Shown here: positions 34,389-41,286 of the stretch, piece after piece
Layout of the letters: each line of letters opens with the position of its first letter
Numbering within the stretch: position 1 is the first letter of the stretch
Source of the DNA: Flavobacteriaceae bacterium
GTDB lineage: Bacteria; Bacteroidota; Bacteroidia; Flavobacteriales; Flavobacteriaceae
DNA length: 41,286 bases
Assembly (NCBI GenBank): GCA_023262185.1
Contig: JALRDO010000016.1
Coordinates: forward strand, 1-41,286
Reading direction: 5' to 3'
The notes under the pieces: generated by a model
Databases searched by the model: none
Told to the model about the DNA's origin: nothing
Seen by the model: the letters and a program-made list of their open reading frames with translations, nothing else
Position numbers and translations under genes: made by a program

Positions 34389-34999
34389 TATTGTTTAAAT
34401 CGTATAACGACGGTTGCAGCAGCATAGGCTCCAAAGGCCGTGTAGGCAGAGGCCTTGTGTAAGGCTTTGTCGCGTTCTTTGTAGTATTGGGTTGCAATCA
34501 TGGCCGATAAATGCACGCTGGCTAGCCACTTATGCGCTCGAGCACCACTCAAGCCAATCTCTTTAGAGCTGATCAGCGGGGGTGGAGCGAACAAAGAGAG
34601 TGCTGCGCCTGTGAAATAGGTCGCCGTCACTACACCTCCTAAAGTTTCGTGAGTATCGTAGAGCGAATAGTCTCCCTTGTACAGCTGTCCTCCAATGATT
34701 CCTTGTGCTACCATTCCGGCCAAGGTGGCATAGCCGATAACTTGATGCACATTGAGCATGGCCTTTCTTAGCTTCAGCTCTTTCATACGATGCTCCTCGT
34801 CTAAATCTGAAATACCCGTGAGACGCATTACGCCTTTTTCACCCCAAAGTATACGCTGGGTAAATAGCATCCGCTCAGGCAATAGGTCAAAAGGGGTCTC
34901 TTCAGCTGTGTCGAGCTGAGCAAAGAGATCCTCTTGTCCGTAGACTACCGAAGAGGTGATCGACAAAAGAAATAAAAAGAGAATCCCCCTAAATCTCAT
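34388..34999 (-). CDS. Four-helix membrane protein with cytochrome b561-like histidines
   Basis: A 203-residue protein with a signal peptide (1-21), a soluble stretch of about 60 residues and four hydrophobic helices (about 82-104, 117-138, 154-172 and 181-199). Histidines stand at the start of each helix: His85 (LNVHQVIGY), His117 (YDTHETLGG), His156 with His163 (RAHKWLASVHLS) and His181 (ALHKASAY). In an alternating topology, His85 and His156 fall on one side and His117 and His181 on the other, which is the arrangement of a di-heme b561-type cytochrome. Heme binding is inference; I do not recognise a named family. Four bases after a Rieske gene and overlapping a YceI gene. Confidence 0.75.
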   Translation of the reverse strand: MRFRGILFLFLLSITSSVVYGQEDLFAQLDTAEETPFDLLPERMLFTQRILWGEKGVMRLTGISDLDEEHRMKELKLRKAMLNVHQVIGYATLAGMVAQGIIGGQLYKGDYSLYDTHETLGGVVTATYFTGAALSLFAPPPLISSKEIGLSGARAHKWLASVHLSAMIATQYYKERDKALHKASAYTAFGAYAAATVVIRFKQ

Positions 35000-35002
35000 A
35001 GG

Positions 35003-35548
35003 TTATTTGGTTATCGTAAGTTGGTTATTATTGATGGTGGTTGTGTAACGCGCCAGGTTTCCTGAGGTCTGGCCCGAAGAGCAATTCGCGGTTCCTCCTT
35101 GTGAGGTTCCGTATGAATTTCCGTGATTCCCGCAGGTAAACCTGCTACTTGAGGCACTAAAACTCCACGAGCTACTTGTACCCGCATGCGGACAACAGTT
35201 GTTAAAAGCTAAAATCTGAGTGGCAGAAGTGCGCAATAATAGTACCCCTGCATCAGTAAAATTCATCCATCCGCCAACATTCTTTAGATTGTCAAAGAAG
35301 GGATTCTCTAGATCTGCGGTAATGGTATCTCCATCGATAATATAGGCTGGAGTATCATTTGAAGAATCGTTAGAAGAGTCATCAGAGGCGTCGTTTGAAT
35401 CAGTAACTCCCGCCGTCTCAATCTCTGAGACGCTCTCAGATGAACAAGCCTCTATAAAGGATACCCCGAATAGGGCAAAGGCTACCGTTGGACACACTTT
35501 GGTCAAGAAATCTCTGCGCTCGTTTTGTTGATTTTCAGTTCGTTTCAT
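35003..35548 (-). CDS. Tat-exported Rieske [2Fe-2S] lipoprotein
   Basis: A 181-residue protein. The N-terminus has a twin-arginine motif (ERRDFLTK, residues 10-17), a hydrophobic stretch and a lipobox Cys35 (FIEACSS). A low-complexity Asp/Ser/Asn linker (about 46-66) then leads to a Rieske domain. The cluster ligands are Cys119-x-His121 (NCCPHAG) and Cys139-x-x-His142 (FTCGNHGNSY), 17 residues apart. The frame opens at 35596, but the Tat motif and a promoter-like element upstream favour ATG 35548. It is the first gene of an operon with the b561-like membrane protein and a YceI protein, so it may accept electrons from, or hand them to, that membrane protein. Confidence 0.9.
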   Translation of the reverse strand: MKRTENQQNERRDFLTKVCPTVAFALFGVSFIEACSSESVSEIETAGVTDSNDASDDSSNDSSNDTPAYIIDGDTITADLENPFFDNLKNVGGWMNFTDAGVLLLRTSATQILAFNNCCPHAGTSSSWSFSASSSRFTCGNHGNSYGTSQGGTANCSSGQTSGNLARYTTTINNNQLTITK

Positions 35549-35608
35549 TTCTTTTTTACCTTTTTTGTTTAAAGATACGGGGGGATCTCTAAACAAACTA
35601 ACAAAACC

Positions 35609-37105
35609 TTACCAGATTCGAGAAACTTGGTTGAATTCTTCGAGTCGAATGCCTCCTTGTCTTGAGGTGGCCATGAGCTGAGTAAAGGGAGCTTCCGAAA
35701 AAAATAAAACAGTCGTCACAGCTGCTCCATCATCTACAAAAACTTCAATAGAAGATCGATCGATCCACAGGTCTAACAGCGTTTGGTCACTAGCCGGATC
35801 GAATTCAACCACAATGGGCTGATTAAATGTTTCATTAAAGTCTGTCTTGCCCGCCTTAGAACGGTCGATAAGAATCCGCCCTAAATCGCGGTCGACCTCA
35901 ATCGATAAGGCCGCTAAGCGCTCATTTTCGAATACAAGCTTAGAGCTCTGAGCTGATACAGCTAGTTTGAGATGGGCTTGATCCGATACAAGATCAAGTG
36001 TACCCGAGGCTTCAAAAATCTCTGCATCAAAAGAATGAGGCGATTTTAATTTTTTCAGCGCTTCAATCGGACTACTTTTTAAATAGAGCTGGTCTTCGCG
36101 CGATTCAAGGCTTAAGGTTCTGGGTAATGTAGAAGCGCTTCTCCAAGGCGAAGTCGGGACCTCTTGTGCGTACTGCCAATTGCTCATCCAACCCATAAAA
36201 AGGCGGCTGTTGTCTGGGGTGTTATTGTAAGTGACTCCGGCATAATTATCTGGCCCAAAGTCTACCCAACGAATTTCTGTTTGGTCGCTCGTGAAGCTGT
36301 TCCCGTCAAAATCACCGATGAAGTATTGGGTAGCGCTGCCGCCATTCGGACCTCCAGGGTTGATACTTATCAGCAACACCCAGTGCGTTTCTCCATTGAT
36401 TTCTAAAGGAAAGAGATCTGGGCACTCCCAAACCCCTCCATGAGCTCCAACGTCTTGGCCAAAGGTCGAACTGAGCTCCCAATCAATAAGATTGTCTGAG
36501 CGGTAGAGCTGCATGTGATCTCCAGCCACCAAAGCTAAGATCCACGAAGAGGAAGCTTCATGCCAAAACACCTTAGGATCTCTGAAGTCGGGTTCTCCCG
36601 GATTGTCAATCACAGGATTATTAGCATACTTGGTCCAAGTCTTTCCCTTGTCTAGACTATAGGCTATTCCTTGGGTTTGGTTGGTTTCTTTCGGTCCGTC
36701 GGCATCAAAATAGGAGAATATGGCTACCATAGGAGGCTGATCTGCCGTTCCCAAACCCGAGGTATTTGAAAAATCCATCACAGCGCTTCCCGAAAAGATG
36801 GTTCCGTTCTGGTCAGGGTAAAGTGCGATCGGCTGATGTTCCCAAAACACGAGGTCTTCGCTGGTAGCGTGCCCCCAATGCATGGGTCCCCAAACTTTGT
36901 CAAACGGATGGTATTGGTAAAAGAGATGGTACCGTTCGCCGTCATGAACCAATCCATTGGGGTCATTCATCCACATTGAATCTGGACTAAAATGGTACTG
37001 AGGACGATAAGGTTCGTAATAGACCTGAGGGCGGTCGGCAGGCTGCGAACACGCTGCAAGCAATGCGAAAACTCCTCCTAAAAGTGCGGGGTGATAACTT
37101 CTCAT
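35609..37105 (-). CDS. GH32 fructan hydrolase lipoprotein (levanase/beta-fructofuranosidase-like)
   Basis: A 498-residue lipoprotein (signal ending LLAACSQ, Cys19) with a complete GH32 catalytic five-blade propeller and a C-terminal beta-sandwich. The three catalytic acids are visible: nucleophile Asp48 in MWMNDPNG, stabiliser Asp176 in FRDPKVF and acid/base Glu227 in WECPDLFPL. The C-terminal domain includes LDLWIDRSSIEVFVDDG, typical of levanases and exo-inulinases. It should release fructose from fructans or sucrose-type sugars at the surface or in the periplasm. No fructokinase or fructan SusCD lies beside it, so it may be an isolated gene. It is divergent from the transferase gene at 37150. 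Confidence 0.95.
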   Translation of the reverse strand: MRSYHPALLGGVFALLAACSQPADRPQVYYEPYRPQYHFSPDSMWMNDPNGLVHDGERYHLFYQYHPFDKVWGPMHWGHATSEDLVFWEHQPIALYPDQNGTIFSGSAVMDFSNTSGLGTADQPPMVAIFSYFDADGPKETNQTQGIAYSLDKGKTWTKYANNPVIDNPGEPDFRDPKVFWHEASSSWILALVAGDHMQLYRSDNLIDWELSSTFGQDVGAHGGVWECPDLFPLEINGETHWVLLISINPGGPNGGSATQYFIGDFDGNSFTSDQTEIRWVDFGPDNYAGVTYNNTPDNSRLFMGWMSNWQYAQEVPTSPWRSASTLPRTLSLESREDQLYLKSSPIEALKKLKSPHSFDAEIFEASGTLDLVSDQAHLKLAVSAQSSKLVFENERLAALSIEVDRDLGRILIDRSKAGKTDFNETFNQPIVVEFDPASDQTLLDLWIDRSSIEVFVDDGAAVTTVLFFSEAPFTQLMATSRQGGIRLEEFNQVSRIW

Positions 37106-37112
37106 GTTGGAA

Positions 37113-37144
37113 TTTAATAAGAATCTCGATACGGCTTACTTTTG
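37113..37144 (+). promoter_or_regulatory. Promoter giving a near-leaderless transcript for the 37150 gene
   Basis: TACTTTTG at 37137-37144 is an exact TAnnTTTG element; TTTA at 37113-37116 (one mismatch from TTTG) lies 20 bases upstream. Only five bases separate the element from the ATG, so the start of transcription should be at or within a few bases of the start codon. Confidence 0.68.
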
Positions 37145-37149
37145 AGGGA

Positions 37150-37764
37150 ATGAATTCACCCCTTCAGCATAAGGCACTCGCTATCTTTTTAAAGAACAAC
37201 GTTTCAGGACAGGTGAAAACGCGCCTAGCAAAAAAGGTGGGTCATGAAAAAGCAATGGAAGTCTACAGTCGCCTTTGCACGCATACGCTACGTGTTGCTG
37301 AGAAAGTAAATGCCTCTGTTTTTGGATTTTACACGAGCGAAAAAGAAGCACATCCGGTCTTTGACGAAGTGCACCTTCAGCAAGGGTCTGGTTTGGGGGA
37401 GCGTATGAAAAACGCTTTTGAATTCCTATTGAATCGCTATGAGCAGGTGGTACTCATCGGCAGTGACCTGCCAGATCTCAGCGCCCAACTGCTTCAGAAG
37501 GCCTTTGAGCTCCTAGAAGAAAACGACCTGGTACTCGGACCGGCCCTAGATGGCGGCTATTACCTCATCGCCCTTCGTGCCCCTCAGCCTCAACTTTTTG
37601 AGGATATTACCTATTCGAACGCTCAAGTTTTAGAGCGGACGCTAGCCATTGCGAAAGCATCCCGTTTATCGGTTGGACTCCTCGAACCTTTACGTGATCT
37701 TGACACCTTCGAAGACCTCAAGCACTTTGATTATTTGATCGATTCAGATCAAAGGACTCCATAG
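37150..37764 (+). CDS. TIGR04282 family transferase (arsenosugar biosynthesis type)
   Basis: A 204-residue protein of the TIGR04282/DUF2064 family, a nucleotidyltransferase-like glycosyltransferase fold linked to arsenosugar biosynthesis and to radical-SAM/selenodomain systems. Family blocks are LAIFLKNNVSGQVKTRLAKK (11-30), VVLIGSDLPDLSA and LVLGPALDGGYYLIAL, with the Asp of SDLPD as a metal ligand. The frame is open from 37063, but that part lies over the promoter and GH32 start, so ATG 37150 is used. It is followed by PNP, an FAD oxidoreductase and a 4Fe-4S protein, the order expected in arsenosugar gene clusters. Confidence 0.87.
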   Translation: MNSPLQHKALAIFLKNNVSGQVKTRLAKKVGHEKAMEVYSRLCTHTLRVAEKVNASVFGFYTSEKEAHPVFDEVHLQQGSGLGERMKNAFEFLLNRYEQVVLIGSDLPDLSAQLLQKAFELLEENDLVLGPALDGGYYLIALRAPQPQLFEDITYSNAQVLERTLAIAKASRLSVGLLEPLRDLDTFEDLKHFDYLIDSDQRTP

Positions 37765-37786
37765 AAATGGCGTAATTTAGTGGAGT

Positions 37787-38605
37787 ATGTTGAAGAATGA
37801 ATTGTTAGCCGAAACGCTTGAACACCTTCGAGCCAAAGGCTTTGAAACTCCAGAAATCGGAATTGTATTAGGCACTGGACTAGGCCAACTGGTCGACCAG
37901 CTTGAAATCATAGCCGTTGCGCACTACCATCACATTCCACACTTTCCTGTATCTACCGTTGAGTACCATAGCGGAAAGCTACTTTACGGTACACTAGGCG
38001 ACAAAAAAGTGGTGGTTATGCAAGGTAGATTTCACCTCTATGAAGGATACGACTTTGTATCTCTCACCTATCCCATTCGTGTGATGCACACCCTCGGAAT
38101 TAAAAAATTACTGATCTCAAATGCTGCAGGCGCTATCAATACAGGGTTCAAAAAAGGTGAATTGATGCTCATTGATGATCACATCAATTTACAAGGCGGA
38201 TCTCCTCTAGCCTTCTCAAACGTTTCAGAATACGGGCCTCGATTTGTCGATATGATCTGCCCTTACGACAGCACCCTATCTTCTCTTGCTCTCAAAATCG
38301 CAAAGGAGCTCGAGATCACTTTGAGAAAAGGGGTTTACGCGGCCGTTGTCGGCCCTCAGCTAGAAACCCGAGCTGAATATCGAATGCTCAAAATTATTGG
38401 AGCAGATGCGGTGGGTATGAGCACCGTTCCTGAGGTAATCGTTGCCAACCAACTCGAATTACCCGTCGTAGCAATTTCTGTACTCACAGACGAATGCGAT
38501 CCAGACCATTTAGAACCCATCAATGTAGAAGAAATACTTGCCATTGCTAAAGAAGCCGAGCCCCGACTAATTACCTTGTTTAAAGAATTGATCATCCGTT
38601 CGTGA
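37787..38605 (+). CDS. Purine nucleoside phosphorylase (trimeric PNP)
   Basis: A 272-residue class II (trimeric) PNP, cleaving inosine, guanosine or related nucleosides with phosphate to base and ribose 1-phosphate. Motifs: IGIVLGTGLGQL (phosphate-binding region), EYHSGKLLYG, VVMQGRFHLYEGY, LISNAAGAINTGFKKGELML, VVGPQLETRAEY and ADAVGMSTVPEVIVA. A TAATTTAG element ends six bases before the ATG. Besides ordinary salvage, PNP-like enzymes in this neighbourhood are proposed to remove adenine from the deoxyadenosyl-arsenical intermediate. The stop overlaps the GTG start of the next gene by four bases. Confidence 0.95.
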   Translation: MLKNELLAETLEHLRAKGFETPEIGIVLGTGLGQLVDQLEIIAVAHYHHIPHFPVSTVEYHSGKLLYGTLGDKKVVVMQGRFHLYEGYDFVSLTYPIRVMHTLGIKKLLISNAAGAINTGFKKGELMLIDDHINLQGGSPLAFSNVSEYGPRFVDMICPYDSTLSSLALKIAKELEITLRKGVYAAVVGPQLETRAEYRMLKIIGADAVGMSTVPEVIVANQLELPVVAISVLTDECDPDHLEPINVEEILAIAKEAEPRLITLFKELIIRS

Positions 38606-39906
38606 AAGAAGTCTATATCATCGGAAACGGGGTTGCAGGAAGCACGCTTGCGCTAAATCTTAGCAGCAGCGATAACTATCGGGTACACCTGATTTCTGAC
38701 GAATCTGACTTTTTCTACTCTCGAACGGCTCTCATGTATCTCTATATGGGGCATCTGACACCAGAGCAGACTGAACCTTATGAGCGCGACCGTTGGGAGA
38801 AAAGCAGCATACAGCGTATTCGCGGTCGGGTTATTGCCCTTAAGCGTGAAGAGAAGACCTTATCCTATACCGATCAAGATGGAAAGGCGCATAATGCCTC
38901 TTACGATATTCTCGTGATAGCGACCGGCTCTCTTCCTCGGTTTTTAGACTGGCCAAATCGCTCGGTCAAGGGTATTTCTGGATTGTATCACCTCAACGAT
39001 TTAAAACACATCGAATCTTACACCGATGCCTCTATCTGCAAAGAGGCCGTAATTGTAGGCGGAGGTTTGATTGGAGTAGAATTAGCCGAAATGGTACACA
39101 GTCGAGGAATAAACACCACTATTGTCATAAGAGAACCGTACTTCTGGTCTTCTGTGCTTCCCGATAGCGATGCGCAGCTGGTTCAGCGGCACATCGAATC
39201 TCGTGGGGTTCACCTTCGCACAGAGGCTGAAGTTTCAGCTTTTCTGAGTGATGACGGAACAAAACTGAGCGGTGTACAATTACAGTCTGGAGAACAGCTA
39301 AAAGCACAATTCGCTGGGGTGTGCATCGGCGTATCTCCTAATACTGGGTTTCTCGCCAACAGCGGACTCACCCTTAATGAAGGAATAGTAGTGAATGAAT
39401 ATCTGCAAACTAATGACCCCTCAATCTATGCGATTGGAGACTGTGCCGAACTGTCACAGTATCAAAGCGATCGCAGGGCTGTAGAAGCCGTTTGGTATGT
39501 AGCTAGAGAGATGGCAGAAACTCTTTCAAAACACCTACTTGAAGGCAGCACCGCCTACAAGCAAAGGCATTGGTTCAATTCGGCCAAATTCTTTGACTTA
39601 GAATATCAAACCTACGGTCAGGTAAGCAGCAGTGCGAAGCGCAAAAACTCAGAGCAACAATTTCATTGGCACACTCAAAAACAACACAAGGGTATCACCC
39701 TTTCGTATAGTGCGCACGACCGCAAATTTTTGGGGGTGAATACCTTTGGCATCAGGCTCAAACAAGAGGTTTTTGAGCAGTGGCTCAATGCATCTGAGTG
39801 CATTGAAACAGTAGTTGCACAGCTTGACCTCGCACACTTTGATCCCGAATTCAGTAAAACCTATTACAACGATTTTCGCTATGCTTTCGTATCGAACCAC
39901 AGCTAG
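38602..39906 (+). CDS. NAD(P)/FAD-dependent oxidoreductase
   Basis: A 434-residue pyridine nucleotide-disulfide oxidoreductase-like flavoprotein with no redox-active CxxxxC. The FAD fold starts with VYIIGNGVAGSTLALNLS, the NAD(P) fold has EAVIVGGGLIGVELAEMVHS, and the second FAD contact is PSIYAIGDCAELSQ. The C-terminal 110 residues (HWFNSAKFFDLEYQTYG onwards) form an interface domain like that of nitrite-reductase-type and rubredoxin-reductase-like proteins. It starts with GTG in a GTGA overlap with PNP and lies against the membrane 4Fe-4S gene, so it could feed electrons to that protein. No firm substrate. Confidence 0.88.
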   Translation: MKEVYIIGNGVAGSTLALNLSSSDNYRVHLISDESDFFYSRTALMYLYMGHLTPEQTEPYERDRWEKSSIQRIRGRVIALKREEKTLSYTDQDGKAHNASYDILVIATGSLPRFLDWPNRSVKGISGLYHLNDLKHIESYTDASICKEAVIVGGGLIGVELAEMVHSRGINTTIVIREPYFWSSVLPDSDAQLVQRHIESRGVHLRTEAEVSAFLSDDGTKLSGVQLQSGEQLKAQFAGVCIGVSPNTGFLANSGLTLNEGIVVNEYLQTNDPSIYAIGDCAELSQYQSDRRAVEAVWYVAREMAETLSKHLLEGSTAYKQRHWFNSAKFFDLEYQTYGQVSSSAKRKNSEQQFHWHTQKQHKGITLSYSAHDRKFLGVNTFGIRLKQEVFEQWLNASECIETVVAQLDLAHFDPEFSKTYYNDFRYAFVSNHS

Positions 39907-41286
39907 TCAAAAGGGCTTCATGTATACAGGCTTGTTCGGGATAGCCGTGCTTGTCTCGGCAGGGATTTCAAATACATTAGGAACCTCTCCTCAAGTTTTG
40001 GCAACCATAGCACTCGGCCTGGTGAGCATTGGCGTTCTAGGATACACCTACAGCAGTTATGCCTCATTCGGACCTGGAATCAAAAACAACGGCGTGGTCT
40101 TCAGATCACTGACACAGCGGGGTGTATGGGCCTATGCCAGTGCAGTGGGCCTTACTGCTTTTTACGTGCTATTGTATTTTTTTGAGGGTCAGCTTGAGGG
40201 CATTATTCGTGGATTTGATCCGCTGAGCGTTGCACTCTCTGGGAAGTCTGCAAGTCAGTGGTTCGTTTATGGAGTGTTATATACCCTCGCGATCTTACTT
40301 TTTGGAATCAAGTTCATCGCTAAATACCGGCACAGCAGGTACCAAGTGATTCGCACGATCAGCGTGATGTTTTTTCAGATGATTTTCGCATTTCTGCTTC
40401 CAGAACTGATGGCACGTTTAAATGGCGATTTACCTTATTACGACTTAAAAAACATGTGGCCTCTGAATTATTATCTATTCGACCAATACGCGGTAGACGG
40501 ATTCATTAGCGCCAAATCTCTCGGAATCGGTTTGCTCATTTTTGGGATCGTTTCTATACTGGTTATCAGTCCTATTTTAACCTATAAGTTCGGAAAACGT
40601 TGGTATTGCTCTTGGGTCTGCGGATGCGGAGGATTGGCCGAAACAGCCGGAGACGCCTTTCGTCATTTGAGCGACAACAGTGTTCGAGCTTGGAGGTTAG
40701 AACGCTGGATGATCCACAGTATTTTGGTTTTAATCACCCTAAGTACTGTTGGGGTGGTGCACAGCTATTTAAGAGAGGGCGCAGGTCAGTACTGGCTTTC
40801 AGCAGACCTCTTATTGGGGCTCTTTAGTTTGCTCGTTCTATTGTTGGTGACGCTTCTCTATTTTAAAAGAAGAGAATGGCTCGCCAAAGACGCTAAGCGC
40901 AGTGTTTTAATTATAGGCGCATTTATCGTCGGATTATCTGGTATTCATTTTCTGAGCGACACTTACCACGTTTTTCTCATTCCTACCTACACGCTGAGAT
41001 CTGCATACGGATTTTTCATTGGAAGTATCTTCTCAGGAGTCATCGGAACCGGATTCTATCCACTTCTCGGAAACAGGGTCTGGTGCCGTTTTGGATGTCC
41101 TATGGCGGCCATTCTTGGGATACAACAAAAGCTCTTCTCAAAATTTCAGATCAGCACCAATTCAGGTCAATGCATTTCTTGCGGTAATTGCTCGGCCTAT
41201 TGTGAAATGGGTATTGATGTACGCTCTTATGCCCAAAAACAACAACCTATTAACCGCGCCTCTTGCGTCGGTTGTGGGATATGCTC
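39881..41286 (+). CDS. Membrane 4Fe-4S ferredoxin-type protein (NapH/NosR/CcoG-like), 3' part outside window
   Basis: An open frame of at least 468 codons runs off the right edge. About six or more membrane helices are present. Cysteine clusters include RWYCSWVCGCGG, VWCRFGCPMAA, the ferredoxin motif CISCGNCSAYC and the beginning of a second, CVGCGIC. This matches polyferredoxin membrane proteins such as NapH, NosR and CcoG that relay electrons. The ATG at 39881 overlaps the oxidoreductase gene by 26 bases; an ATG at 39920 (MYTGLFG) is an alternative and would remove the overlap. With PNP, TIGR04282 and the flavoprotein it forms a candidate electron-transfer part of an arsenosugar-type cluster. 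Confidence 0.85.
   Translation, partial: MLSYRTTASQKGFMYTGLFGIAVLVSAGISNTLGTSPQVLATIALGLVSIGVLGYTYSSYASFGPGIKNNGVVFRSLTQRGVWAYASAVGLTAFYVLLYFFEGQLEGIIRGFDPLSVALSGKSASQWFVYGVLYTLAILLFGIKFIAKYRHSRYQVIRTISVMFFQMIFAFLLPELMARLNGDLPYYDLKNMWPLNYYLFDQYAVDGFISAKSLGIGLLIFGIVSILVISPILTYKFGKRWYCSWVCGCGGLAETAGDAFRHLSDNSVRAWRLERWMIHSILVLITLSTVGVVHSYLREGAGQYWLSADLLLGLFSLLVLLLVTLLYFKRREWLAKDAKRSVLIIGAFIVGLSGIHFLSDTYHVFLIPTYTLRSAYGFFIGSIFSGVIGTGFYPLLGNRVWCRFGCPMAAILGIQQKLFSKFQISTNSGQCISCGNCSAYCEMGIDVRSYAQKQQPINRASCVGCGIC

Noticed and set aside
35549-35596. 16-residue N-terminal extension of the Rieske protein
   Set aside because: It would push the Tat motif inward and covers a promoter-like TATCTTTA element (35577-35570).
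40600-40827. 75-codon plus-strand frame
   Set aside because: It is an out-of-frame shadow inside the membrane 4Fe-4S gene, which reads through continuously from 39881.
1-41286. CRISPR arrays, insertion sequences, prophage, tRNA or rRNA genes
   Set aside because: No regularly spaced direct repeats, transposase or integrase frames, CCA-ended cloverleaf patterns or rRNA-like sequence were seen by eye on either strand.

Overview
The window looks like chromosomal DNA of a member of the Bacteroidota, probably a marine-type flavobacterium (order Flavobacteriales). The evidence is a SusC/SusD pair followed by an FG-GAP lipoprotein, a DUF5687 ABC permease, YceI and DsrE proteins, GH109 and GH32 enzymes, and several promoters of the Bacteroidota type (TTTG, about 19-21 bases, TAnnTTTG). 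I see no rRNA, tRNA, CRISPR array, insertion sequence or prophage. The assignment rests on family recognition by eye, not on a search.

Layout. 1-5767 (minus): SusC, SusD, a terminator and a left-truncated FG-GAP lipoprotein, a glycan or polymer uptake locus with a large inverted repeat upstream. 6109-7327 (minus): PepSY-like membrane protein, an overlooked 51-residue membrane protein and a secreted DsrE protein. 7456-10613: YhhN, YitT and SemiSWEET membrane proteins, two overlooked small proteins and an omega-amidase. 10680-12856 (plus): DUF5687 permease and its ATPase. 12840-13496 (minus): a secreted SGNH hydrolase. 13610-20716 (plus): a tightly overlapped five-gene operon of amidase, GapN-like dehydrogenase, amidohydrolase, glycerate kinase and GntP permease. 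20713-24046: a GH109 enzyme divergent from a GHMP sugar kinase and a sugar nucleotidyltransferase. 24079-29219 (plus): TetR regulator with a palindromic operator inside its own promoter, then an ABC exporter whose ATPase motifs are degenerate, an HlyD adaptor and a TolC channel. 29216-32595 (minus): aldehyde dehydrogenase, short DtxR/MntR regulator and GlpD. 32632-35548 (minus): two YceI proteins, a PAS protein, a four-helix histidine-rich membrane protein and a Tat-type Rieske lipoprotein. 35609-37105 (minus): a GH32 fructanase lipoprotein. 37113-41286 (plus): a TIGR04282 transferase, purine nucleoside phosphorylase, FAD oxidoreductase and a right-truncated membrane 4Fe-4S protein, the neighbourhood expected next to arsenosugar genes.

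The two best candidates for little-described systems are (i) the Rieske / four-helix cytochrome b561-like / YceI operon at 33849-35548, whose histidines sit where a di-heme membrane cytochrome would need them, and (ii) the TetR-ABC-HlyD-TolC exporter whose ATPase has lost or swapped the signature, Walker B, Q-loop and H-loop residues. A structural regularity across the window is that four of the five overlapping convergent gene pairs share the same four-base stop/stop overlap (TTAG or CTAA), which also supports two of the small genes called here.
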